Shown here piece after piece: positions 8,690-16,655 of a stretch of 64,000 nt of DNA. How positions within the stretch are numbered: position 1 is the stretch's first letter; each line of letters opens with the position of its first letter. The notes under the pieces are model-generated. The model saw nothing but the letters and a program-made list of their open reading frames with translations. It made no database searches and was not told the origin of the DNA. Both the position numbers and the translations under genes were made by a program. Source of the stretch: Pedobacter changchengzhani (GTDB lineage Bacteria; Bacteroidota; Bacteroidia; Sphingobacteriales; Sphingobacteriaceae); the NCBI RefSeq assembly GCF_004354365.1, contig NZ_SJCY01000002.1:434001-498000 (forward strand). The letters run 5' to 3'.

Positions 8690-9826
8690 ATGAAATTAGC
8701 TTTGTCATATTGGGAAACAACCACTTTTTTTAGCTATGATATTATTGTGGTAGGTAGTGGAATTGTTGGTTTAAACACGGCCATCTCTCTAAAAAAATCA
8801 AATTCAAAATTAAAAATTTGCATCTTAGAAAGTGGTTTTTTACCTTCTGGTGCAAGCACTAAAAATGCGGGTTTTGCTTGTTTTGGAAGCATTTCTGAGT
8901 TGATTGAACAAGAAAAACTAGCTGGTGAGGATGGGTTATCAACATTGGTAAAAAAGAGGTGGCTAGGGTTAAATAAATTAAGAAGTATTTTAGGTGATGA
9001 ACAGATTGATTATCAATGTTTGGGCGGCTACGAATTGTTTAAAGAAAATGAACATTTATTTGCACAGGAATGTGTATCCAAAATTGAACATTTCAATCAA
9101 TTAATTGGAGATATTGTTGGCGAAAATGCTTTTAAACTAGCCGGTGAGAAAATAAATACATTTGGTTTTAAAGGCATTGGTACTTTAATAGATAATAAAT
9201 ACGAGGCACAAATTGACACCGGAAAAATGATGTTTGCCTTAATACAGTATGCGCAACAATTGGGCATTATCATTTTTAACAATTGTAAAGTAAATAAAAT
9301 TGGTCAAGAGGTGGACCGCATTTCGGTGCATACCGAAGTTGGTCAATTTAAATGTAAAAAAATTGCTTTGGCAACTAATGCATTCATTAAACATTTGATT
9401 CCTGATTTAGAGATAGCGCCAGGTCGTGGGCAGGTTTTAGTTACTAAACCGATCAAAAATTTACAGATAAACGGTACTTTTCATTACGATAAAGGGTACT
9501 ATTATTTTAGAAACATAAATGACAGGTTATTACTTGGTGGTGGGCGAAATTTAGATTTCGAAACTGAAAATACACCACACTTCGGCGAAACCGATAAAAT
9601 ACAAAACGCTTTAGAAAATTTATTGCATGAAATAATTTTACCTAACGTAGATTTCGAAATTGACCAACGCTGGAGCGGAATTATGGCCTTCGGAAAATCG
9701 TTAGCACCTTTAATTAAACAAGCAAAACCAAATATTTTTTATGCCACTCGTTGTAATGGTATGGGTGTTGCAATTGGTGCTCAAACTGGAGAAGATTTGG
9801 CAAATTTAGTTCTGGAAAGTTTGTAG
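8690..9826 (+). CDS. FAD-dependent oxidoreductase, DAO (glycine oxidase-like) family
   Basis: A 378-residue flavoprotein. The dinucleotide-binding motif GSGIVGLNTA lies near residue 22, a motif of the family follows in SGASTKNAGFACFG, and the C-terminal FAD segment reads RCNGMGVAIGAQTGE. This is the D-amino-acid oxidase fold, whose members oxidise amino acids or amines. The substrate cannot be read from the sequence. It stands as a single gene before rmuC. Confidence 0.85.
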   Translation: MKLALSYWETTTFFSYDIIVVGSGIVGLNTAISLKKSNSKLKICILESGFLPSGASTKNAGFACFGSISELIEQEKLAGEDGLSTLVKKRWLGLNKLRSILGDEQIDYQCLGGYELFKENEHLFAQECVSKIEHFNQLIGDIVGENAFKLAGEKINTFGFKGIGTLIDNKYEAQIDTGKMMFALIQYAQQLGIIIFNNCKVNKIGQEVDRISVHTEVGQFKCKKIALATNAFIKHLIPDLEIAPGRGQVLVTKPIKNLQINGTFHYDKGYYYFRNINDRLLLGGGRNLDFETENTPHFGETDKIQNALENLLHEIILPNVDFEIDQRWSGIMAFGKSLAPLIKQAKPNIFYATRCNGMGVAIGAQTGEDLANLVLESL

Positions 9827-9911
9827 TTCGCTAAGTATCTGCCGAAACAAATTATTTTTGTTCGCTTACAAAATTAACTTTTACCTACATTTTAATAAAT
9901 ATTTTATCAGT

Positions 9912-11285
9912 ATGGAAATTGCAGGCATTGTTTTGCTCATCGTTATTTTAATTGTTTTAGTGCTTGTGTTTCTAAAAAATACACAAACAACCGCTAATGT
10001 AATTTCTACAGAAAATTTTGAGAATTTGAAAATAGCGAATGAGAATTTGAAAATCTCTTTAGCGAAAGCAGATGAACGTGTTTTGGGCTTATCAACAGAA
10101 AAAGAAAACATAACCGCACTTTTAAAGCAAGAGCAACAGCGTTTAATTGTTGAATTACAAGGTGAACGCGATCGGTTAGCGGATGCAAATAGAGAATTGG
10201 AAAGTACACGCTCCTTTTATATGGCCGAAAAAGAAAAATTGATCGAACAAAAAGCCAGTTTAGCGCAAAACCAAGAAAAATTTAATAAAGATTTTGAGTT
10301 AATTGCCAATAAGATTTTGGAAGAGAAATCGACAAAATTTGTTGAACAAAATAGAACCAATTTAGATTTAATTTTAAATCCGTTAAAAGAAAACATTAAA
10401 GCTTTTGAAGAAAAAGTAGAAAAGGTTTATAAAGCAGAGTCTGATGAACGCAACATTTTAAAAGGTGTAATTTCTGAACTTCAAATTCAAAGTAAACTGA
10501 TACAAGAAGATGCAAATAATTTAACTAAGGCGCTTAAAGGCGACAACAAAAAGCAAGGGAATTGGGGAGAAGTGATTTTAGAAAAAGTATTGGAGCGCTC
10601 TGGTTTGGTTCGCGATCAGGAGTACAGAATACAAGCTTCTCACACTTCTGCTGAAGGAAATCGTTATCAGCCAGATGTGGTGATTGATTTACCAGAAAAC
10701 AAACATCTTGTAATAGATGCTAAGGTGAGTTTAATAGCTTATGAGCGATCTGTATCTGCGGATACAGATGAAGAGCGAGAAGGCTACGTAAAACAGCATT
10801 TAACCTCCATAAAAAATCATATCCAAGAGTTAGGTTCAAAAAATTATCAAGATTTGTATAAAATCAATTCCCCTGATTTCGTTTTACTATTCGTTCCCAT
10901 AGAATCATCATTTAGTATTGCGGTGCAAAAAGATGCCGAACTTTTTAATTTCGCTTGGGATAGGAAGGTGGTTATTGTAAGTCCGTCAACGCTGTTGGCT
11001 ACATTACGTACCATTGCCAGCATTTGGAAACAAGAAAGGCAAAACCGTAATGTTATGGAAATTGCCCGATTAAGCGGTAGCATGTACGATAAATTTGTTG
11101 GTTTTATTGCTGATATGGAAAACATTGGAAAACACATTAAAAATGGGCAAGATGCTTACGATAAAGCATTAAATAAATTGTCAGAAGGATCTGGAAATTT
11201 GATGAATACGTCAGAAAAAATTAAAAAATTGGGGGCTAAGACAACGAAACAGATTGATATTAAGTATTTGGAGGAAGGGGAGTAA
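9912..11285 (+). CDS. rmuC: RmuC-family DNA recombination protein
   Basis: From the ATG at 9912 (MEIAGIVLL) the protein has 457 residues; an upstream TTG would add 18 atypical residues. An N-terminal membrane anchor (about 3-22) is followed by a long coiled coil (about 35-150) and the RmuC domain, with KGDNKKQGNWGE and the nuclease-like core YQPDVVIDLPENKHLVIDAKVSL. RmuC limits inversions at short inverted repeats in E. coli, which is of interest given the many palindromic repeats in this window. The catalytic role is inferred for the family. Confidence 0.93.
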   Translation: MEIAGIVLLIVILIVLVLVFLKNTQTTANVISTENFENLKIANENLKISLAKADERVLGLSTEKENITALLKQEQQRLIVELQGERDRLADANRELESTRSFYMAEKEKLIEQKASLAQNQEKFNKDFELIANKILEEKSTKFVEQNRTNLDLILNPLKENIKAFEEKVEKVYKAESDERNILKGVISELQIQSKLIQEDANNLTKALKGDNKKQGNWGEVILEKVLERSGLVRDQEYRIQASHTSAEGNRYQPDVVIDLPENKHLVIDAKVSLIAYERSVSADTDEEREGYVKQHLTSIKNHIQELGSKNYQDLYKINSPDFVLLFVPIESSFSIAVQKDAELFNFAWDRKVVIVSPSTLLATLRTIASIWKQERQNRNVMEIARLSGSMYDKFVGFIADMENIGKHIKNGQDAYDKALNKLSEGSGNLMNTSEKIKKLGAKTTKQIDIKYLEEGE

Positions 11286-11294
11286 TACAAAAAA

Positions 11295-11317
11295 TAGTCT
11301 TCTCGAGAAGGCTTTTT
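11295..11317 (+). terminator. rmuC terminator hairpin
   Basis: AGTCTTCTC and GAGAAGGCT pair (one G-T) and are followed by TTTTT. It begins 10 bases after the rmuC stop. Confidence 0.6.
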
Positions 11318-11374
11318 CATCCGAAGAAGCATCGTAGGAGTACCTTTTTAACAAATTATTTAGAAAGATTGCTT

Positions 11375-11398
11375 CGTCGTTCCTCCTCGCAAAGATTG
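11375..11398. repeat. Fragment of a dispersed palindromic repeat beside the IS
   Basis: The stretch reading GCTTCGTCGTTCCTCCTCGC belongs to the same family of small intergenic repeats seen near 22.8 and 53.3 kb, but here only one arm is visible. The IS110 element begins just to the right, so the repeat may have been a target or been split by the insertion. Confidence 0.4.
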
Positions 11399-11416
11399 TT
11401 ATGACTAATACAAGTT

Positions 11417-12442
11417 TTAAGCAACTAATTTATAATTTTCTTTATAAGGCGATTTGCTTTTGATTACTGCTGCTACCCTTAGCACTATTTTGTTTCTTAT
11501 TGCATTTAAAATGCTCATATTGTGTTTACCTTCATCTTGCTTTCTGTTATAATAATTTTTGAATTCTAAATTATGCTGTATCACAGATAATGCACACAGG
11601 TGCAATAATCTTTTAAGTTCTTTGTTCGCCATTCTGTGCACCCTGGTCTTACCTTTTATGCTTATTCCACTGCTGTGTTCAAAAGGCGCTACACCGGCAT
11701 AACAGGCCAGCTCTTTTCCTGTAGGGCAACCTGCGAAGTTTGCGGTACAGCCAATGAGATAAACAGCGGTAACGTGTCCTATTCCGGGTATGCTCACCAG
11801 TAGGTCGTAACTCTGCCTGAAGGCTTCGTTGTTGGCAATGATTTTCCTTATCTGCGCTTCAATGCTGTCAATAGATTTTGCTATACCATCGGTGGCAGCC
11901 TTTAGGGATTTCTCGATCAGTTTCTGATGTGGTTTATCGTTCACGCTGCCCAGCTCTTTTACCGAGGTCTTTATTGCCGAGAGCTGCTTGAGCAGTTTTG
12001 TCCTGGCGGATACAAAATCTTTAAGCTGCAGTAGTTCAGCATCTAAAGCTGGTGTGGCCTTTAATGCATCGGCTTCCTTAAAAGCATAATTACATAAACG
12101 CAGACTGTCTATCTTATCGTTCTTTCCCCTTGCAATACCAAAGCTCCATTTAATGTGGGCCGCGTTGCCAATGTGTATGGGAAGGTTTTTTTTACTGCAG
12201 AAAGCCCATATCAGACGGTGGTAGATCCCCGTGTTTTCTATCACAACAAGAGACTGCCCGTTCATCAGCACTCCGTGGCCCTTGAGCCACTTTTCAAATA
12301 ACTTTATACCTGGGGAGGTATTCTCAAATCTCATGGTTTCGATCCCCTGCTTCTGGTAGTTTTTTACAGTCAAAAGGGAAACGTCGAAGTATGGTTTTGA
12401 AACATCAATACCAATAAAAAATTTTGAAATGTCGATCATCAT
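11417..12442 (-). CDS. IS110-family transposase (DEDD recombinase)
   Basis: A 341-residue transposase. The N-terminal DEDD RuvC-like domain begins FFIGIDVSK, with acidic residues in VVIENTGIYH and in GKNDKIDSLRL. The C-terminal Transposase_20 domain has SIPGIGHVTAVYLIG, CYAGVAPFEHSSG and the serine region. The frame is intact and full length. IS110 elements move with a bridge RNA that pairs with target and donor DNA, and a candidate lies just upstream. The codon and base composition is more GC-rich than its neighbours, as expected for a mobile gene. Confidence 0.95.
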   Translation of the reverse strand: MMIDISKFFIGIDVSKPYFDVSLLTVKNYQKQGIETMRFENTSPGIKLFEKWLKGHGVLMNGQSLVVIENTGIYHRLIWAFCSKKNLPIHIGNAAHIKWSFGIARGKNDKIDSLRLCNYAFKEADALKATPALDAELLQLKDFVSARTKLLKQLSAIKTSVKELGSVNDKPHQKLIEKSLKAATDGIAKSIDSIEAQIRKIIANNEAFRQSYDLLVSIPGIGHVTAVYLIGCTANFAGCPTGKELACYAGVAPFEHSSGISIKGKTRVHRMANKELKRLLHLCALSVIQHNLEFKNYYNRKQDEGKHNMSILNAIRNKIVLRVAAVIKSKSPYKENYKLVA

Positions 12443-12640
12443 CTTTTTTTTTACTTTTGTAAGGTTACCTAAGTTTTACCCCATCGATCCAAGTCCTTAA
12501 TAATGGGTAATGCCCTAATTGTTATCTGGTCACAAAGGGAAAAAACAGTAGCGGATTATATCTTTGCATAGGTATAAAAACCTTGACGACACTGTTAATG
12601 AGCCGCTACTGTTTTAGGTAATCTTTTCAATAAATTATTA
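12443..12640 (-). ncRNA. Candidate IS110 bridge RNA region
   Basis: Upstream of the transposase, AAAACAGTAGCGG (12542-12554) and CCGCTACTGTTTT (12603-12615) form a perfect 13-bp stem enclosing 48 bases. Within the enclosed region a small AGGT/ACCT hairpin can form. A second, smaller GGG/CCC hairpin lies nearer the transposase (about 12503-12516). A long stem with a large internal loop upstream of the gene is the arrangement of bridge RNAs in IS110-group elements. The exact RNA ends, guide loops and IS boundaries could not be fixed by eye. Confidence 0.45.
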
Positions 12641-12719
12641 AAGGCTAAAATAAAAGTAAAAGCTTAGTTATCCTTGAATAATATACAAACACAAATCTAA
12701 AGGACGAAACGTCGTATTG

Positions 12720-12821
12720 TCCTCGTTTGTAACGAGGATACATGAGATACACATTTTTAATGTGTCTAATTGTTTAGGCGATAAAATCGCCATTTTCGTC
12801 CATCCTCGTTACAAACGAGGA
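12720..12821. repeat. Four-hairpin REP-like element, intact copy
   Basis: Four consecutive perfect hairpins: TCCTCGTT-TGT-AACGAGGA (12720-12738), ACACATT-TTT-AATGTGT (12749-12765), GGCGAT-AAA-ATCGCC (12777-12791), and TCCTCGTT-ACA-AACGAGGA (12803-12821). The outer two are inverted copies of each other, so the whole unit can also fold as one long stem. This resembles BIME/REP units mobilised by RAYT transposases; no RAYT gene is in the window. Confidence 0.8.
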
Positions 12822-12881
12822 CGATTTGATTTAATAATTCTTCCTCAAAAAATTTATTCGAACTACTTAAGCATCGCATTG

Positions 12882-12971
12882 TCCTCGTTTGTAACCAGGA
12901 TTAATGAAATACACAATTTTAATGTGTGTAATTTAAACCGATAAAATGACCATCCTCGTTACAAACGTGTA
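12882..12971. repeat. Four-hairpin REP-like element, decayed copy
   Basis: A second unit with the same order. The left arm TCCTCGTTTGTAACCAGGA has one change, the middle ACACAATTTTAATGTGT and the GAT-AAAAT-GAC segments are imperfect, and the right arm is intact only to TCCTCGTTACAAACG (12953-12967). It is in the same orientation as the intact copy, 60 bases away. Confidence 0.7.
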
Positions 12972-13026
12972 TAATTGGTTACTTTATCATAATTCCGCGC
13001 AAAGACTAATTAAAAATAGCTAATAC

Positions 13027-13077
13027 CTAGTTTCCAAAAGCGTTCCAGCCTTGCGCTTTTAACTCATGTATACAATC
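13027..13077 (-). pseudogene. Detached, diverged copy of the thiL 3' end
   Basis: Read leftward, this stretch encodes DCIHELKAQGWNAFGN and a stop, closely matching the present ThiL C terminus (NNVHELKAQGWNAFGK). Bases 13030-13071 match 14094-14135 at 36 of 42 positions, with most changes silent or at codon ends. It lies 1064 bases from the matching part of thiL, on the far side of the DUF1016 gene. The simplest reading is that an incoming unit inserted near the thiL stop and supplied a replacement 3' end, leaving the old tail here. Confidence 0.8.
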
Positions 13078-13091
13078 CTTTTTAAAAACAA

Positions 13092-14084
13092 CTATTCTTC
13101 AATAAGTTGCTTCAATTTTTCTTTACTTGGCAAAACTGTTGAATATTTGCTTGCAAAAATTTGTTCGTTATTTTCTGGTAATGTGTATTCTACAACGGCT
13201 TCACTTTTATCCTGACAAAGTATTATTCCGATGGTTTTATTTTCATCGACTAGCCTAACTTCTCGATCATAATAATTTACGTACATCTGCATTTGGCCAA
13301 TATCTTGATGTTTCAATTCACCTATTTTTAAATCAATTAAAACAAAACACTTTAAAATTCTATTGTAAAAAACTAAGTCAATTTTAAAGTGTTTTTCATC
13401 AAAAGATATTCTATTTTGCCTTGCAACAAACGTAAAACCAGTTCCTAACTCTAAAAGGAAATGCTCCAATTTATCAATTAGCTTTTGCTCCAATTCATTT
13501 TCTGAGTAGGTAATTTCATCAGGCAACCCTAAAAATTCTAAAATATATGGGTCTTTAATAACATCTTTTGGCTTCTCTAAAATTTGTCCTTTTGTAGAAA
13601 GTTCTAAAATTTCTTCTTTATTTCTACTCAATGCCAATCTAGTGTACAAAGCTGTATCAAATTGTCTTTGTAATTCTCTTAAGCTCCAATTATTTTTAGA
13701 TGATTCTATTTCATAGAAATTTCTTTCTTTTTCATCATCAATTCTCATCAACTTTAAATAGTGAGACCAACTCAATTTGAATTCGTCAGACAGTGTCTGA
13801 CGTTTCGAAAAGTTCATATAAAAACTTCTCATTTGTTTTATATTTGTTTCAGAAAAACCTTTTCCAAAGTCTTGAGTAAGTTTTTTCGAAAGTATTGATA
13901 ACAGCTGTTTCCCATAACCGGCCCTTTCTTTACCACTTTGCTCTTCCTCAACAATCATCCTACCAATCTCAAAATACGTTGAAACCATAGTTTGGTTAAC
14001 CGTACTGATAATTTTATTACGTGAATTATTCAGTAAAACTGAAATTCTTACAACAAAATTTTGATGTGATAAATCGTTGTTCAT
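13092..14084 (-). CDS. DUF1016/YhcG-family PD-(D/E)XK nuclease protein
   Basis: A 330-residue protein with the DUF1016 N-terminal helical domain (about 1-165) and a C-terminal PD-(D/E)XK-type domain with HFKIDLVFYN followed by CFVLIDLKIGELKHQDIGQM. The family is widespread and found among mobile and defence genes; its substrate is not established. It starts 6 bases downstream of the thiL stop in the same direction, and a diverged copy of the thiL tail lies 15 bases beyond its own stop. The gene thus fills nearly all of a 1.06 kb segment bracketed by thiL 3' ends. Acquisition by transfer is likely; a homing-like mode is inference. Confidence 0.9.
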   Translation of the reverse strand: MNNDLSHQNFVVRISVLLNNSRNKIISTVNQTMVSTYFEIGRMIVEEEQSGKERAGYGKQLLSILSKKLTQDFGKGFSETNIKQMRSFYMNFSKRQTLSDEFKLSWSHYLKLMRIDDEKERNFYEIESSKNNWSLRELQRQFDTALYTRLALSRNKEEILELSTKGQILEKPKDVIKDPYILEFLGLPDEITYSENELEQKLIDKLEHFLLELGTGFTFVARQNRISFDEKHFKIDLVFYNRILKCFVLIDLKIGELKHQDIGQMQMYVNYYDREVRLVDENKTIGIILCQDKSEAVVEYTLPENNEQIFASKYSTVLPSKEKLKQLIEE

Positions 14085-14090
14085 AAGCTA

Positions 14091-15131
14091 TTATTTACCA
14101 AAAGCGTTCCAACCTTGTGCTTTTAACTCGTGTACATTATTCGATTTTGAAACCATTTTGCATCCCGAATTTTTATCGGTTACATGGCCAATCACCGTAA
14201 TATCAACATCGTGTTTAAGCTTTTTGTAATCCTCCTGGCTTATCGTAAACAACAATTCGTAATCCTCGCCACCACTTAATGCACAAACTGTAGGGTCAAT
14301 GCCTAATTCGCGTGCAGTTTCATACGTCATCGGATCTAGCGGAATTTTTTCTTCATAAATTGTTATTCCTTTATCACTTTCAGTTGCCAAGTGTAAAATT
14401 TCTGAAGCCAATCCGTCAGAAATATCAATCATAGATGTTGGTTTTATACCTAAATCCTCCAAAAGCGCAACAATATCCATTCTGGCTTCTGGTTTCAATT
14501 GCCGTTCGATAATGTAATCTTTACCCTCTAAATCAGGCTGAATATTAGGATTCTCTAAATAAATTAATTTCTCTCTCTCCAAAATTTGAAGGCCTACATA
14601 AGCGCCACCCAAATCGCCCGAAACACAAAGCAAATCATTTTCCTGTGCACCGTTTCTATAGGTAACTTTATCCGCATCAGCGTAACCAATACTCGTAATA
14701 CTAATAACTAAACCTTGCTTGCTCGAAGACGTATCACCACCAATTAAATCTATATTAAATTTGTTACAAGCCAGTTCAATTCCTTTATAAATTTCTTCAA
14801 CAGCTTCTAACGGAAATTTACTCGATAAACCCAACGAAACCGTAATTTGACTGGCTTTACCATTCATGGCGTAAATATCGCTTAAGTTAACTTGTACCGC
14901 TTTATAGCCCAAATGCATTAAGGGCACATACGATAAATCGAAATGAATACCTTCTAACAATAAATCGGTTGATACCAAAATTTGTTTGCCTTTTGCATCT
15001 AAAACAGCTGCATCATCGCCAACACCTTTAACCGAAAAATCGTTTCTAATTTTAAAGTTATTAGTTAAGTGTTTAATCAATCCAAACTCTCCTAATTCGT
15101 TTATATCTGTGCGTTCTTTATTTTCAAACAT
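14091..15131 (-). CDS. thiL: Thiamine-monophosphate kinase ThiL
   Basis: ThiL phosphorylates thiamine monophosphate to the diphosphate cofactor. The protein has 346 residues of the PurM/AIRS kinase fold: VGDDAAVL (ATP/Mg site) near residue 40, LIGGDTSSS at about 128, ISDGLASEI at about 218 and CALSGGEDYELLF at about 265. The C terminus (VHELKAQGWNAFGK) appears twice in the window, the second copy being at 13027-13077; the present end may therefore be a replacement. No TPP riboswitch is visible in the 80 bases upstream. Confidence 0.96.
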   Translation of the reverse strand: MFENKERTDINELGEFGLIKHLTNNFKIRNDFSVKGVGDDAAVLDAKGKQILVSTDLLLEGIHFDLSYVPLMHLGYKAVQVNLSDIYAMNGKASQITVSLGLSSKFPLEAVEEIYKGIELACNKFNIDLIGGDTSSSKQGLVISITSIGYADADKVTYRNGAQENDLLCVSGDLGGAYVGLQILEREKLIYLENPNIQPDLEGKDYIIERQLKPEARMDIVALLEDLGIKPTSMIDISDGLASEILHLATESDKGITIYEEKIPLDPMTYETARELGIDPTVCALSGGEDYELLFTISQEDYKKLKHDVDITVIGHVTDKNSGCKMVSKSNNVHELKAQGWNAFGK

Positions 15132-15212
15132 ATTTTTTTCAGTTAATAGGTAAGTTTAAATTTTAACCAATACCGTATTTAATTTCAATTCTTTATTACA
15201 AATAAATTTAAT

Positions 15213-16211
15213 TTATAAGCCCAACGTTGCAGAAATATCCAACATTCTTTGTATCGGCTTACGTGCCAAAGTAATAATATCTGCTGGTACAGTTACTTTT
15301 GGTAGCCCATTTTTTAAACATAAATACAATTTTTCTAAAGTATTTCTTTTCATGTAAGGGCAATCGTTACAAGCACAACTATTATTAGGCGGTGCCGGAA
15401 TAAATGTTTTTGTAGGATTTGCTTTTTCCATCTGGTGGATAATTCCACTTTCGGTAGCTACAATAAATTCTGTTGCAGAATTGTTGATGGTATATTTTAA
15501 AAGTCCGGTAGTAGATCCAATATAATCTGCCATTTTTAAAACTACTTCTTCACACTCGGGGTGGGCAATAAATTTAGCATTTGGGTGTCGTTCTTTTAAT
15601 TTCGTTATCTTTTCTTTAGAAAAAATTTCATGTACCATACAAGCACCATTCCAAAGCACTAAATCTCTACCGGTTTTTTTTGCAACCCATGCACCCAAAT
15701 TACGATCAGGACCAAAAATTATTTTTTGATCCTTTGGCAAACTCTCCACAATTTGAACAGCGTTGGTAGAAGTACAAACAATATCGCTCATCGCTTTTAA
15801 TTCAGCTGTGCAATTTACGTAGGTAATTACCAAATGATCAGGATACTTCTCCTTAAATTTTTTAAACAAATGTGGCGGACAACTATCTGCTAACGAACAA
15901 CCAGCCTTCACATCGGGTAATAAAACGGTTTTATTAGGCGATAAAATCTTTGCGGTTTCGGCCATAAAATGTACGCCAGCAAAAACAATTACCTCAGCAT
16001 CTGTCTTCGCTGCTTCTTGCGATAAGCCTAAACTATCGCCAATATAATCTGCTATATCCTGAATATCAGGCTCTTGATAGTAGTGAGCCAAAATAATTGC
16101 ATTCTTCTCTTTTTTTAGTTTTTCAATTTCAGCAAATAGATCCAATGTTGGGTCAATTTTCTCATCTACAAAACCTTTTTTGTTAATTTCGTCTAAGATA
16201 TCGATGTTCAT
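15213..16211 (-). CDS. nadA: Quinolinate synthase NadA
   Basis: NadA condenses iminoaspartate with dihydroxyacetone phosphate to quinolinate in NAD synthesis. The ATG at 16211 (MNIDILDEI) gives 332 residues and follows an AAGGAAAA stretch; an upstream start would add 12 lysine-rich residues. The [4Fe-4S] cysteines are visible in [14 protein letters not shown], in [10 protein letters not shown] and in the C-terminal [27 protein letters not shown] near the N terminus is typical of the family. It is divergent from nadB, its pathway partner. Confidence 0.97.
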   Translation of the reverse strand: MNIDILDEINKKGFVDEKIDPTLDLFAEIEKLKKEKNAIILAHYYQEPDIQDIADYIGDSLGLSQEAAKTDAEVIVFAGVHFMAETAKILSPNKTVLLPDVKAGCSLADSCPPHLFKKFKEKYPDHLVITYVNCTAELKAMSDIVCTSTNAVQIVESLPKDQKIIFGPDRNLGAWVAKKTGRDLVLWNGACMVHEIFSKEKITKLKERHPNAKFIAHPECEEVVLKMADYIGSTTGLLKYTINNSATEFIVATESGIIHQMEKANPTKTFIPAPPNNSCACNDCPYMKRNTLEKLYLCLKNGLPKVTVPADIITLARKPIQRMLDISATLGL

Positions 16212-16655
16212 TTTATTTTTCCTTTTCTGAATTTTGTCGTTGGTCAAAGATAAAGCTTTCCACGTCTCAATAAATAATAAGTATTTTAATTTATATAAAT
16301 CTTGTTTGTTTATTAGTGTGTTAGTAATGTTGGCAAGTAATATTTAAAAGCTCTTTTATGTAAGTTGTTAATAGTTTACTAACATTTAGATTACATTTTA
16401 ATTACATAATGGCGTTGATTAACAGTACTATCTAAAAATGGTATATATTTTATCAATAGCGTAATGTTAATTGTTTATTTAAAGCAAAAAGTTAACTACT
16501 TCTGTAAAGATGCTTAAAAATTGGTGAAAAGATTGTGGCAAATTGTCTTTTTAGCTTAGCTTTAAACATTCTAATTTATTTGTTAGCATAATATAGACAT
16601 AGAGTTAACACTTTTGTTTTATTTGTTAACATAGTGGATAATCTTAATTATTTTG
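16212..16655. promoter_or_regulatory. Divergent nadA/nadB promoter region
   Basis: An AT-rich gap of about 440 bases with no plausible gene. Several TTAACA/TGTTAA hexamers and GTTAAC palindromes are scattered in it (for example near 16370, 16491, 16604 and 16625). They could be sites for a shared NAD-responsive repressor, but they do not have a regular spacing and I cannot name the regulator. Confidence 0.4.

Noticed and set aside
12717..12944. Open frame of 75 codons on the + strand
   Set aside because: It lies wholly inside the two REP-like elements; the repetition of its peptide reflects the DNA repeats.
12720..12971. Possible CRISPR array, because similar units repeat
   Set aside because: Only two units, each internally palindromic with four hairpins, unequal decay, no uniform spacers and no cas genes.
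15132..15212. TPP riboswitch upstream of thiL
   Set aside because: The gap is only about 80 bases and lacks the conserved TPP-box sequences.
16212..16655. Specific NAD-responsive operator in the nadA/nadB gap
   Set aside because: TTAACA-like hexamers are present but irregular in spacing and expected often in such AT-rich DNA.
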